Counted from the stretch's first letter, positions 31,759 through 40,513 are shown. The stretch is 44,747 nucleotides of DNA from Candidatus Blautia excrementigallinarum (GCA_019119235.1 DWXL01000008.1:1-44747), one strand, 5' to 3'. The notes: generated by a model from the letters alone, not told the origin. Program-made: numbers and translations.

Positions 31759-33489
31759 TTAACCGGAAAAAGCAATCCCCAGATAGGGAAGGACATTCTC
31801 AAAAATACCGCGCACTACCGGCGCCGCGACAGTACCTCCGTAGTAAACGCCCTGAGGATCGTGGATAATGCACAGCGCGAGCACCTGCGGGTCTTCTGCC
31901 GGCGCAAAACCCAGGAAAGAAGAAATATATCTGTTAGCGCTCCGGGGCAGCGTCTGTGATGTGGCTGTTTTTCCGCCTATGGAATAGCCTTCAATCCCTG
32001 CATTTCTGCCTGACCCCACCGATACCACCTGCTCCAGGATATACCGGACTGTCTCTGACGTCTCCTCTGACACAATCCCGTCTTCGGCAGGATATTCCAA
32101 TTCCCGCACAACACTCCCGTCCGTACTTTCCACCGCCACGCCGAAATGAGGCGTGACTCTGATCCCCCCGTTGATCAGAGAACTTACCGTAACCGCCAGC
32201 TGAATGGGCGTGATCTGAAAAGACTGACCGAAAGAAACTGTGGCAAGCTCCACATTCCCCATATTCTCTTTCTTATGCATGATTGTCCCCGCCTCTCCCG
32301 GAAGATCCACACCGGTCTCTTTCAGCAGACCGAACTGTGTAAAATAATGATAATATCTGTCCACACCCAGGCGCATCCCCACTTCAATGAAAACAGGATT
32401 GCAGGAATTTTCCGCCCCTTCCACAAAAGTCTGCGACCCGTGTCCCCGCCGGTTGGAGCAGTGAATCCTCCTGTCATCCACCAGCCTGTATCCCGGACAG
32501 TAAAAAGTGTCCCCGGGCGATACCACGCCTTCTTCCAGTCCGGCCGACATGGTAATGATCTTAAAAGTGGAGCCCGGTTCATATGTGTCGTTCAGGCAGG
32601 GATTTCTCCACATCTGATTCAGAAGATCCTGTTTTTCCTCTTCATCATAAGAATCTCCGCCATATTCCGCAGTGAGAGTGAAGGGGGCGTTCAAATCGAA
32701 TTCCGGGACATTCACGCAGGCGTAGATCTCGCCATTCTGCGGATTCATCAGCAGAATGGACACTCTTTCCGCCTGTTTTTCCTCCATGACTTTCATCGCC
32801 GCCTGCTGTACGAATTCCTGTATATCCGCATCCAGACTGATCCTCAGATTATTCCCGGCCACCGGTTCCGTCCTGCTCTCTCCCACAGAGTCTATCTCGA
32901 TCCCTCTGGCATCCGTTGTCGTCAGGATCTTACCCGGAGTGCCGGCAAGCACCTCTTCATATTCCACTTCCAGACCTATAATGCCCTGATTGTCTCCACC
33001 AGTAAACCCCAGCACCTTCGATGCCAGAGTTCCATAAGGATAATATCTTTTGTAATCCTCATCCACCTTCACTCCCGCAAGCCCCGCCCTGCGGATGGCG
33101 TCTCCTGTTTCTTTTTCCACATTTGTCCTGATCCTCTCAATGGAGGAAACCTTTTCTACTTTTTTCCGTATTTCATCCTCCTCCATATCCAGCTGTTCCG
33201 TCAGAAGGCGGATCACTTTTTCCGGTTCTTCTATCTGATTGTGGATGACAGAAATCGTACACACCGTTCTGTTCGCGGCAAGAACCTTTCCTGTCGCATC
33301 CAGGATCTCTCCTCTTGCCGCTTTTATATCGCGCTCTCTTTCATGAAGATCCTCCGCTTTTTCATAGTAATAATCCGACCGGAATCCCATCAGATAGACC
33401 AGACGTACCAGAAGACCCATGAGGATCGCCATACAGCCGAAAAAAACTACCCAGATTTTCTTTTTATGTGATGTCTTTGTGGTTTTCAT
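31759..33489 (-). CDS. Class B penicillin-binding protein, SpoVD/FtsI-like
   Basis: Peptidoglycan DD-transpeptidase of 576 residues: basic N-terminus, one membrane segment (about 12-32), a dimerisation domain, and a transpeptidase domain with STFK (Ser307, Lys310) and SCN (362-364). The third motif is KTA (507-509) instead of the near-universal KTG. No PASTA domain. It is the second of two tandem PBP genes, the place of SpoVD in Bacillus, but a sporulation role is only suggested by position. The ATG at 33489 directly follows a strong hairpin that holds its Shine-Dalgarno AGGG. Confidence 0.92.
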   Translation of the reverse strand: MKTTKTSHKKKIWVVFFGCMAILMGLLVRLVYLMGFRSDYYYEKAEDLHERERDIKAARGEILDATGKVLAANRTVCTISVIHNQIEEPEKVIRLLTEQLDMEEDEIRKKVEKVSSIERIRTNVEKETGDAIRRAGLAGVKVDEDYKRYYPYGTLASKVLGFTGGDNQGIIGLEVEYEEVLAGTPGKILTTTDARGIEIDSVGESRTEPVAGNNLRISLDADIQEFVQQAAMKVMEEKQAERVSILLMNPQNGEIYACVNVPEFDLNAPFTLTAEYGGDSYDEEEKQDLLNQMWRNPCLNDTYEPGSTFKIITMSAGLEEGVVSPGDTFYCPGYRLVDDRRIHCSNRRGHGSQTFVEGAENSCNPVFIEVGMRLGVDRYYHYFTQFGLLKETGVDLPGEAGTIMHKKENMGNVELATVSFGQSFQITPIQLAVTVSSLINGGIRVTPHFGVAVESTDGSVVRELEYPAEDGIVSEETSETVRYILEQVVSVGSGRNAGIEGYSIGGKTATSQTLPRSANRYISSFLGFAPAEDPQVLALCIIHDPQGVYYGGTVAAPVVRGIFENVLPYLGIAFSG

Positions 33490-33490
33490 A

Positions 33491-33541
33491 AAAAATCCCT
33501 GCAGAGAATGTCATAACAGTATATGACACTTCTCTGCAGGG
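33491..33541 (-). promoter_or_regulatory. Long hairpin over the ribosome site of the second PBP gene, with U-tract
   Basis: CCCTGCAGAGAA (33497-33508) pairs with TTCTCTGCAGGG (33530-33541) and, past one bulged base, TGTCATA pairs with TATGACA, giving 19 pairs around a 6-base loop. On the minus strand the 3' arm ends CTGCAGGG, is followed by ATTTTTT, and then the ATG. The same segment can thus work as a terminator and can hide the ribosome site. Confidence 0.8.
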
Positions 33542-33583
33542 TATGAATCTTACAGAACTGCACTGAATTCTTCGGAACAGGAT

Positions 33584-35854
33584 CTATTCCAGACCTGCCT
33601 CTTCATTAGTGATCCCTTCGCTCTCCATATCGTTTCCCACGATGGGATCCTCGTCGTTCTCCGGAGGTTCCGGAGCGTCAGGATTCGACACAGAATCTTC
33701 GGAAACACTGTTGCCCTCATCCTGTAACGCCGTATCGCCGCCCTCTTCCTCAAGCGCCTCCAGATTCTCGGACATCATATATTCCCCTTCATCATTCAGG
33801 ATATGATTGCCCTCTTCATCCAGAAGATAGCCTTTTTCATCGATCCGGTTTCCCTCCATATCGATCAGGTTGCCTTCCGCATCCACCAGATTTCCTGCTT
33901 CGTCAACACTACTTCCGGAAACATCCTCGAGAACTCCGTTGAAGCCTTCCCACAACTCGGTTTCCGGAACATATCCGTCTTCCGCCTCATCCGGCGCAAT
34001 GTTAAGATAGGGAAGAAGCTCGGAGAGAATTCCCTGGGCAATATACTGAGGATATTTACTGTCAGCCTGTTCTTCTGCATTAGGCTCGTCCACTACAACA
34101 TAAATCACTACCTGGGGATCGTCAACCGGCGCAAATCCGATAAAGGAAACAAGATATTTGCCGTTTCCTCGGGGAAGTTTTTCCGCTGTTCCCGTCTTAC
34201 CGCCAGAGCTGTATCCCTGTACCTTGGAATGACGGCTGGTACCTTCCTGCACGCTGGCTTCCATGTAGGAACGGATATTGGCAGATATCTCAGACGATAT
34301 TGTCTGCTTCAGGAGTACCGGCTCGATACTTCTCAAAGTATTTCCGCTGCTGTCCAGGATCTCTGTCACCACATGAGGCTGATAATAATAACCGCCGTTG
34401 ATCACAGAACACATGGCGTTGATCTCCTGGAGCATGGTGCAGGTAAATCCCTGGCCGAACGCAGAACATGCAAGCTCTGTCGGTCCCATAGTATCCGTGG
34501 TATGGATGATACCGCTTCCCTCGTTGGGAAGATCGATACCCGTTCTCGTTCCGAAATTAAAAAGACTCTGGGCTTTGATGAACTGATCCGCGCCCATGGC
34601 TGACGCGATCTGCATCATACCGTCATTACAGGAATTGGCGATAACTTCCCTTGGACCCTGGGATCCATGAGCGCTGGGCCACACCGCACATTTGATGTAG
34701 GGCTCGCCGTTGGCTCCGAAGGCCTGTCCGCCGTCGCACTCAAAAGTATCGTCCTCTGAAATCGCGCCTTTCTCCATGGCCCCCGCCATAACGATAGGTT
34801 TCACAACAGATCCCGGCTCATAGGCGTCTGTCACACAGAAATTACTCCACATGGCGTTCAGAGCGTCCACCGTCTCCTCGTCGTTCATTGCCTTGATCTC
34901 TTCCTCGGTATGCACGCTGGACATATCCCGGGGTTCGTTAAGATCATACCGGTCGCCTCCGTCCATGGCAATGATCTCGCCAGTATTGGGATTTTCCACG
35001 ACTACGCCGATATTCTTGGCGCCCATTCTCTTATTGAAGCCGTTCACATATTTTTCTACGATCTGCTGGGCTCCCACATCAAGAGAGGTCACGACACTGT
35101 TGCCGTCCGTAGGCTCTATAATCGTCTGTTCCACGCTGGAATTACTGTTCACATATCCGTACTGGCGTCCGTCCGTTCCCATCAGGGTGCTGTTGTAATA
35201 GCTTTCGATCCCCACGTCCGCCACATCCCTGGCAAGGGTAAAGCCGATCGTGTCGCAGGCCAGCGCCTTGAAAGGATAAGATCTGAGGTAATCTTCCTCA
35301 AACCATACGCCTTTTACATTTTCTCGCTCTGTCTTCTCAGATTCAGAAAGTGTGCTGTCTTCCGTTACGGTAGTATACTCTTCAAAAGCATTCTTCTCAT
35401 CCATGGAAAGCTCTTTTTTCAGGATCTGATACTGGCTTTCCTTGGTATCGCTGTCTGTGAGACGGTCGCGGATATCCGCTTCGTCCAGCCCCAGAACTGT
35501 GGTCAGGGCCCGGATGGTAGGTTCGATGTATTCCGCATCCGAATTCACTGTCTTACAGTCCAAGATCACATTATATACTTTATTGCTGGTGGCAAGGATA
35601 TTGCCGTTCTTATCATAGATATCGCCCCGCCTTGCCGGCAGCACACTGTTCTCATACCGCTGCTGCGCCTGGGAAAGCACCTGACGGGAATATCTGTTTC
35701 CGCTTGTGGCATTGATATAAGTGATCCTTGCCAACAAACAAACTAAAGCCAGCAGCACTACTCCGAATAGTCCCACCAGCTTTCCTCTCATCTGATAATT
35801 CAGTTTTCTGACCGGTTTTCTGCGTCTGCTCCGTCTGCCGTTACTGCTCAACAT
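33584..35854 (-). CDS. Class B penicillin-binding protein FtsI/PbpB-like with heptad-repeat acidic tail
   Basis: Septal DD-transpeptidase of 756 residues. Basic start, one membrane segment (about 26-46), a dimerisation domain beginning LPARRGDIYDKNGNILA, then the transpeptidase domain with SVVK (Ser349, Lys352), SCN (408-410) and KTGT (553-556). After about residue 625 comes an acidic extension with heptads of the type D-x-E-G-N-x-I/L (for example DAEGNLI, DMEGNRI, DEEGNHI), then a Glu/Asp/Ser/Pro tail. The extension is outside the cell and not part of usual FtsI. Its ATG lies one base after the ftsL stop, so translation is likely coupled. The FtsI/PbpB role is assigned by position. Confidence 0.93.
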   Translation of the reverse strand: MLSSNGRRSRRRKPVRKLNYQMRGKLVGLFGVVLLALVCLLARITYINATSGNRYSRQVLSQAQQRYENSVLPARRGDIYDKNGNILATSNKVYNVILDCKTVNSDAEYIEPTIRALTTVLGLDEADIRDRLTDSDTKESQYQILKKELSMDEKNAFEEYTTVTEDSTLSESEKTERENVKGVWFEEDYLRSYPFKALACDTIGFTLARDVADVGIESYYNSTLMGTDGRQYGYVNSNSSVEQTIIEPTDGNSVVTSLDVGAQQIVEKYVNGFNKRMGAKNIGVVVENPNTGEIIAMDGGDRYDLNEPRDMSSVHTEEEIKAMNDEETVDALNAMWSNFCVTDAYEPGSVVKPIVMAGAMEKGAISEDDTFECDGGQAFGANGEPYIKCAVWPSAHGSQGPREVIANSCNDGMMQIASAMGADQFIKAQSLFNFGTRTGIDLPNEGSGIIHTTDTMGPTELACSAFGQGFTCTMLQEINAMCSVINGGYYYQPHVVTEILDSSGNTLRSIEPVLLKQTISSEISANIRSYMEASVQEGTSRHSKVQGYSSGGKTGTAEKLPRGNGKYLVSFIGFAPVDDPQVVIYVVVDEPNAEEQADSKYPQYIAQGILSELLPYLNIAPDEAEDGYVPETELWEGFNGVLEDVSGSSVDEAGNLVDAEGNLIDMEGNRIDEKGYLLDEEGNHILNDEGEYMMSENLEALEEEGGDTALQDEGNSVSEDSVSNPDAPEPPENDEDPIVGNDMESEGITNEEAGLE
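33795..33910 (-). repeat. 21-base heptad-coding repeats in the first PBP gene
   Basis: Five consecutive heptads (DEAGNLV, DAEGNLI, DMEGNRI, DEKGYLL, DEEGNHI) followed by a degenerate sixth. Each is 21 bases; DNA is diverged more than the protein pattern. Confidence 0.75.
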
Positions 35855-35855
35855 C

Positions 35856-36407
35856 TCACCTCACGCTTCCAGGAACATCCTGATACTGCCTTACATAACT
35901 GTTGCTCGACATAGTATATGTCTTCTTCTGCGCGTCAGTGGGATAATTCATCCCCAGACGTCCGATAGCAATCCTTTTGATCTTGTTAAGATCCACATTG
36001 GACGTAACCTGGCTGTAATACGCATCGTTTTCTTCCTTGATCTGGGAATATTCCGCTTCCAGAGACGCCACTTCGCTGATCCTGCCGGTAATATCCGACT
36101 TCAGCTGCAGATAACTCACCGCAAAAAACATGATTGCCGCGCACACTACTGTCAGGAATAATACAAATCCCTTCCCCATGCTCATTGCTTTCTCACGGTT
36201 TCTGATCGTTTCCCTGCTTGTCTGACGGACACGTCTCTCTGACTGTGACGCGGGTTTCGCCGCAGCTGTCCTGCGCCTGGCAGGATACTGTCTCTGAGGT
36301 ACTTCCTGCAGCCTTCTTACAGTATTTCCGTCCACATACATACCACGGACATTTCTGGCATTTGTTCTTGCTTTTCTGGATGTTACTGCCCTGTTTGTCC
36401 TCTCCAT
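35856..36407 (-). CDS. ftsL: FtsL-like septum formation protein
   Basis: Small bitopic division protein of 183 residues. A long basic Arg/Thr-rich cytoplasmic part (about 1-75), one membrane segment (GFVLFLTVVCAAIMFFAVSYL near 80-100), then a coiled-coil (ITGRISEVASLEAEYSQIKEEN) and a short end with IAIGRLGMNYPT, the typical FtsL/DivIC finish. I prefer the ATG at 36407, 7 bases after GGGAG; an ATG at 36428 overlapping the rsmH stop is the alternative. Lies between rsmH and pbp as in Bacillus. Confidence 0.88.
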   Translation of the reverse strand: MERTNRAVTSRKARTNARNVRGMYVDGNTVRRLQEVPQRQYPARRRTAAAKPASQSERRVRQTSRETIRNREKAMSMGKGFVLFLTVVCAAIMFFAVSYLQLKSDITGRISEVASLEAEYSQIKEENDAYYSQVTSNVDLNKIKRIAIGRLGMNYPTDAQKKTYTMSSNSYVRQYQDVPGSVR

Positions 36408-36424
36408 CGCCTGACTCCCTCTGA

Positions 36425-37366
36425 TCATTCATAACGCCGTTCAAAAATGCGAAGTTTTGCACTCTTCGAACGCGGATTTTCTTCCTGCTCCTGTCTGCCC
36501 GGCAGGATCGGTTTCCTTGTGATAACCTTTCCCCTGGACTTCTTTCCGCACACACATACCGGAAAATCCGGCGGGCAGGTACATGGATTCTCATTCTTAC
36601 GGAAGATCGTCTTCACGATTCTGTCCTCCAGTGAATGAAAAGTGATCACACAGATCCGCCCTCCGTCGCTGAGAATGTCGATCATTCCGTCCAGGGATTC
36701 CCTCAGTACGTCCAACTCTCTGTTCAGCTCGATCCTTACCGCCTGAAACGTTCTCTTGGCAGGATGTCCGCCGGTCGCCTGGACCTTCATGGGAATGGAC
36801 TGACGGATGATCTCGGTCAGTTCTCCGGTTGTGCGGATCGGCGCCTTCTGTCTCGCCGCCACAATGTGTTTTGCTATATTTTTCGCGAATTTATCTTCAC
36901 CGTAATCCCGGATGATCCGGTACAGTTCTTTTTCTTCATAACCGTTAATGATATCTGCCGCCGTCCGGGTCTGCCGCTGATCCATACGCATGTCAAGAGG
37001 CGCGTCTGTCCTGTAGGAAAAACCGCGCTCTCCATTATCCAGCTGATAGGAGGAAACCCCCAGATCCAACAGTATTCCGTCCACCTGGCGGATACCAAGT
37101 TTCTTAAGTTCATCCACCATGTAACAATAATTGCTGCGGATGACCGTCACCCGCTCCCCATAAACAGCCAGCCGTTCACCCGCAGCAATTATCGCATCTT
37201 GGTCCTGATCTATGCCAATAAATCTCCCCTTGGCAGAAAGTCTGCGGCACACTTCACCCGCGTGCCCTGCACCTCCCAGAGTTCCATCCACGTAGATCCC
37301 GTCGGGTTTTACCCTTAAACCCTCGATGGTTTCTTCCAGCAATACAGATTTGTGTTTGAATTCCAT
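36425..37366 (-). CDS. rsmH: 16S rRNA (cytosine(1402)-N4)-methyltransferase RsmH (MraW)
   Basis: SAM-dependent methyltransferase for C1402 of 16S rRNA, 313 residues. Seen: [13 protein letters not shown], the SAM loop [13 protein letters not shown] near 28, [48 protein letters not shown] and [12 protein letters not shown]. Second gene of the dcw cluster, 36 bases after mraZ. Confidence 0.97.
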   Translation of the reverse strand: MEFKHKSVLLEETIEGLRVKPDGIYVDGTLGGAGHAGEVCRRLSAKGRFIGIDQDQDAIIAAGERLAVYGERVTVIRSNYCYMVDELKKLGIRQVDGILLDLGVSSYQLDNGERGFSYRTDAPLDMRMDQRQTRTAADIINGYEEKELYRIIRDYGEDKFAKNIAKHIVAARQKAPIRTTGELTEIIRQSIPMKVQATGGHPAKRTFQAVRIELNRELDVLRESLDGMIDILSDGGRICVITFHSLEDRIVKTIFRKNENPCTCPPDFPVCVCGKKSRGKVITRKPILPGRQEQEENPRSKSAKLRIFERRYE

Positions 37367-37402
37367 ATCCGTCTCCTGTTGGATTTCCTTCCAGCGTAAC
37401 TC

Positions 37403-37834
37403 TCAGATGATGATACCCATGTCCTGCATACCCTCTGCAATACTGTCCATATCATCATAATTGCAGTTCTCGCTCCACTTATCCTTGCTCCAGACCTCAA
37501 TCCTGTTCAGATTACCGGTCAGAACCACATCTTTCTCCAGACCCGCAAATTCCCGAAGCGTCTGAGGCACGAGAATTCTCCCCTGCTTGTCCAGTTCACA
37601 TGTAGTGGCTCCTGCTACAAAGAATCGTGAGAAGGTTCTTGCATTCTTATTTGTAAGTGGTAAGGCTCTGAGTTTCTCTTCAAAGGCCGTCCATTCGTCC
37701 ATGGGATATATGGAAAGACAGCCATCCAGTCCCTTCGTCAGAACGAACTCTTCTCCCAGCTGTTCTCTGAACCTGGAAGGAATGATCAGACGCCCCTTCG
37801 CGTCTATTGTGTGACTGTATTCGCCCATGAACAT
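37403..37834 (-). CDS. mraZ: Transcriptional regulator MraZ
   Basis: DNA-binding regulator of the dcw operon, 143 residues with two SpoVT/AbrB-like MraZ repeats: [19 protein letters not shown] with RFREQLG, and [20 protein letters not shown]. The DxKGR motif appears as DAKGR and DKQGR. The ATG at 37834 follows AGGTGAG; an in-frame GTG nine bases upstream is less suitable. MraZ forms ring oligomers that bind direct repeats in its own promoter, and a matching array lies upstream. Confidence 0.97.
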   Translation of the reverse strand: MFMGEYSHTIDAKGRLIIPSRFREQLGEEFVLTKGLDGCLSIYPMDEWTAFEEKLRALPLTNKNARTFSRFFVAGATTCELDKQGRILVPQTLREFAGLEKDVVLTGNLNRIEVWSKDKWSENCNYDDMDSIAEGMQDMGIII

Positions 37835-37914
37835 GTTACTCACCTACTCTCACAAAGTACGATTCTCCCCTTCGTACTTTCCGGCAGAGATGAAACTACT
37901 CTCCCACAAGCCCT

Positions 37915-37971
37915 CCATTCTCTACCACTATTCACCACTTTCTACCACTTATGAACCCATTCTAAACCATT
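37915..37971 (-). promoter_or_regulatory. MraZ box array (six units)
   Basis: Minus-strand units AATGG or AGTGG, given by plus-strand CCATT/CCACT at 37915, 37925, 37935, 37945, 37957 and 37967. Four are exactly 10 bases apart; then a 12-base step and another 10. Known MraZ operators are short G-rich repeats at about this spacing, so the identity is likely. Confidence 0.75.
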
Positions 37972-37987
37972 TATGGCAAAAAAACAA
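37959..37987 (-). promoter_or_regulatory. Promoter of the dcw cluster (mraZ)
   Basis: Minus strand TTGTTT (37987-37982), 17-base spacer, TAGAAT (37964-37959). The -10 overlaps one MraZ box, another lies in the spacer, and four follow the predicted start near 37950. The leader is about 115 bases. Confidence 0.55.
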
Positions 37988-38019
37988 GTGCAAATATCAG
38001 ATTTTTTTTGATTCAATTC

Positions 38020-38053
38020 AAAAAAAAGCTCTCTGGTCACAGGCCAAAGAACT
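38020..38053 (-). terminator. Terminator of the ychF-lgt unit
   Basis: Ten-pair stem AGCTCTCTGG (38027-38036) with CCAAAGAACT (38044-38053), including two G-T pairs on the minus strand, followed there by a run of eight T (plus-strand 38027-38020). It lies 15 bases after the lgt-like stop and isolates it from the dcw promoter. Confidence 0.85.
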
Positions 38054-38067
38054 TTTTCTTCCCCACA

Positions 38068-39270
38068 TTATTCATTTTCAGTCTTTGTATCTTCAGGATC
38101 AGTCTGTCCATCCTGCGGCTGAGCCTCAGATTCCGGGACAGATCCGTCCTGCACCGGATCCTCCGGTCCATTTTCTTTCTCAGCCGTCTGATCTTCCGGC
38201 TGAGATTCCGGATCTTTCGCTGATTCCGCTGTTTCTCCCGCATCGTCGCTGTCTGTACTCTCTTCTTTACTGTCAGGAGTTCCCGCTGCATTCTCTGCAG
38301 TTTTTTCTTCGCTTTCAGGAGTTTCACCTGCGTTCTCTCCAGTTTCCGGTTCATCGATTCTCTGTTCTTCTGCGGCATACAGTTCCCCTCTTCTGCGTTT
38401 ACTGAGGGCGCTGCGTTTTTTCGCCATTACCCTGCGCACAACCGCCGATATTCCACAGCCGAGGAACAAAAGCGCGTACACAGAAACAAACACCGGAAAA
38501 TCGGTTCCGGGTATTTTCAGAGAATCCCGGCGGAGCCATTCTGTTACTGTTCCGCCCAGACCGATCCCGGCCAGGTACCTGAGAAAAATCTCGCCCTGGT
38601 ATTTCTTTCTTCTCATATAAATAAGAAGAATAAAAAACAGGAATAAATACCAGACGCCAGCGTACAGAAAAAGCGGATGCGCCTGAATGTACGCCGTATC
38701 GCCCACTGTAACAAGATGTTCCTTAAGGCCTCCTGTGAGCAGGCTCTCCGGAACAACTTCCGCGGGAATCTGCATGGCGGCCAGGTTATCTGTATAGGAA
38801 CCGAAAAATTCTCTGTTGAAAAAGCAGCCCCATACTCCTATTATCTGCACGATCAGAAGTCCCATACTGGCAGTATCTGCCACCTTCATAAACGATACTC
38901 TGCGCAGCTTCAGATACAGCGCCGTAAGGAACACGCCGCCCAGAAGACCGCCCAGGAAAGACAGACCTCCGTTTCTGACGTCGCAGAGCTCCTGCAGCGT
39001 TTTCCCGCTGTAAAGATCCCATGACAATAGCACATAAAAAAATCTTCCCCCGGCAATTCCGCCCAGAAGCGCCGGAATCACTATCTCAAGATAAATATTC
39101 TGATTTTCTTTCTGACGTTTTGCCTGAAGGATCACAAAAGCAAGCGCCAGCAGCATTCCCACTGCCACCAGAATGCCGAACAAGGTGATCTCGTATCCCA
39201 TAACAGAAAAAGATACGGGCACACGGGCAAGTTCCAGTTTAAGATTTGGAAACCGAATTGACATATCCAT
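38068..39270 (-). CDS. lgt: Prolipoprotein diacylglyceryl transferase (Lgt)-like protein, divergent, with acidic tail
   Basis: Membrane protein of 400 residues. Lgt normally attaches diacylglycerol to the lipobox cysteine and has about 270-300 residues. Residues 1-285 match the family: about seven membrane segments, GGLSFLGGLLGG at 101-112, GVWGCFFNREFFG at 145-157, AHPLFLYAG near 197 and EWLRRDS at 244-250. Position 146 is Val where E. coli has the essential Arg143, and 149 is Cys for Asn146. Residues from about 300 on are an acidic Glu/Asp/Pro/Ser tail. ATG at 39270 follows AAGGGG; an ATG at 39288 overlapping ychF is possible. It may be a paralogue or inactive. Confidence 0.85.
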   Translation of the reverse strand: MDMSIRFPNLKLELARVPVSFSVMGYEITLFGILVAVGMLLALAFVILQAKRQKENQNIYLEIVIPALLGGIAGGRFFYVLLSWDLYSGKTLQELCDVRNGGLSFLGGLLGGVFLTALYLKLRRVSFMKVADTASMGLLIVQIIGVWGCFFNREFFGSYTDNLAAMQIPAEVVPESLLTGGLKEHLVTVGDTAYIQAHPLFLYAGVWYLFLFFILLIYMRRKKYQGEIFLRYLAGIGLGGTVTEWLRRDSLKIPGTDFPVFVSVYALLFLGCGISAVVRRVMAKKRSALSKRRRGELYAAEEQRIDEPETGENAGETPESEEKTAENAAGTPDSKEESTDSDDAGETAESAKDPESQPEDQTAEKENGPEDPVQDGSVPESEAQPQDGQTDPEDTKTENE

Positions 39271-39284
39271 AGGCGGCCCCTTCA

Positions 39285-40382
39285 TCATACGTTAAAACGG
39301 AACAGGATCACATCGCCATCCTGAACCACATAGTCTTTTCCTTCCATTCTCACAAGGCCTTTCTCTCTCGCTCCCGCATAGGAACCGCTGTCAAGAAGGT
39401 CCTGGTAATTCACAACTTCCGCTTTGATAAAACCTCTTTCAAAATCCGTATGGATCTTGCCGGCAGCCTGCGGCGCCTTCGTGCCGATTTTGATCGTCCA
39501 GGCTCTTGTTTCATCTTCACCTGATGTAAGGAAGCTCATCAGCCCCAGCAGCCGGTAACTTGCCCGAACCAGCTTCTCAAGGCCGGACTCTTCAAGCCCC
39601 AGATCCTCAAGGAACATCTTCTTCTCATCATCGTCAAGTTCAGAAATCTCTTCTTCAATCTCGGCGCAGATCACAAACACTTCGCTCTTCTGTTCCGCCG
39701 CGTATTCTTTGACCGCCTTTACATTCTCATTGGAAGCCCCGTCGTCTGCCAGTTCATCCTCCGCCACATTGGCCGCATAGATGACCGGTTTCCATGTGAG
39801 AAGATTATAAGAAGGCATCCACGCTTCCTCATCCTCGTTCTCCGGTTCCAGTGTGATTGCCATCTTCCCGTCTTCCAGATGCGCCTTGATCTTCTGAAGG
39901 AAATCCAGCTCCTTCGCCGCTTCCTTATCCATTCTCGCCGCCTTGGTCACTTTGGCGATCCGGCGCTCCAGTATCTCCAGATCCGAAAAAATCAGTTCCA
40001 GATTAATCGTCTCAATATCGCGAAGGGGATCAATGCTTCCGTCCACATGGATAACATTGGGGTCCTCGAAGCAGCGGACCACATGAACGATGGCGTCTAC
40101 TTCACGTATGTTGGCCAGGAACTGGTTGCCCAGGCCTTCGCCTTTGGAAGCTCCTTTCACAAGACCGGCAATATCTACAAATTCGATCACTGCGGGAGTG
40201 ACTTTTTTTGAATGATAAAAGTCGCCCAGAAGCTTCAGTCTCTCATCCGGCACTGTAACCACTCCCACATTGGGATCTATGGTACAGAACGGATAGTTTG
40301 CAGATTCCGCTCCTGCTTTTGTCAGTGAATTGAACAGTGTACTTTTTCCCACATTGGGAAGGCCAACGATTCCTAATTTCAT
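39285..40382 (-). CDS. ychF: Redox-regulated ATPase/GTPase YchF (Ola1 family)
   Basis: Obg-related P-loop NTPase that prefers ATP and binds ribosomes, 365 residues. Seen: [18 protein letters not shown] (G1 at about 8-15), VPDERL, G3 [19 protein letters not shown], the coiled insert [16 protein letters not shown], and the C-terminal TGS domain ([48 protein letters not shown]). SD AGGAGGAA before the ATG. Followed by the lgt-like gene. Confidence 0.97.
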   Translation of the reverse strand: MKLGIVGLPNVGKSTLFNSLTKAGAESANYPFCTIDPNVGVVTVPDERLKLLGDFYHSKKVTPAVIEFVDIAGLVKGASKGEGLGNQFLANIREVDAIVHVVRCFEDPNVIHVDGSIDPLRDIETINLELIFSDLEILERRIAKVTKAARMDKEAAKELDFLQKIKAHLEDGKMAITLEPENEDEEAWMPSYNLLTWKPVIYAANVAEDELADDGASNENVKAVKEYAAEQKSEVFVICAEIEEEISELDDDEKKMFLEDLGLEESGLEKLVRASYRLLGLMSFLTSGEDETRAWTIKIGTKAPQAAGKIHTDFERGFIKAEVVNYQDLLDSGSYAGAREKGLVRMEGKDYVVQDGDVILFRFNV

Positions 40383-40448
40383 CTCTCTGTATTCCTCCTG
40401 AATTCTGAAACCGGGACTGGCGGCCCGTTTTCATTTCATTTTATATCC

Positions 40449-40468
40449 AAGACCCTTCGGGTCTTTTT
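40449..40468 (+). terminator. Small hairpin with a plus-strand U-tract, no plus-strand gene
   Basis: AAGACCC, loop TTC, GGGTCTT, then TTT on the plus strand. The neighbouring genes thiN and ychF are both on the minus strand, where no U-tract follows. It might stop antisense transcription or act only as RNA structure. The rest of 40383-40513 holds the ychF ribosome site and another short inverted repeat (GGTAA/TTACC). Confidence 0.45.
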
Positions 40469-40513
40469 CCATCTGGTAACCATCTTACCATACCGGTTCC
40501 GAAAAGTCCACAA

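Noticed and set aside
32146-33471. Plus-strand open frame of 441 codons opposite the second PBP
   Set aside because: Shadow of the transpeptidase gene; Arg/His/Ile-rich translation without domains.
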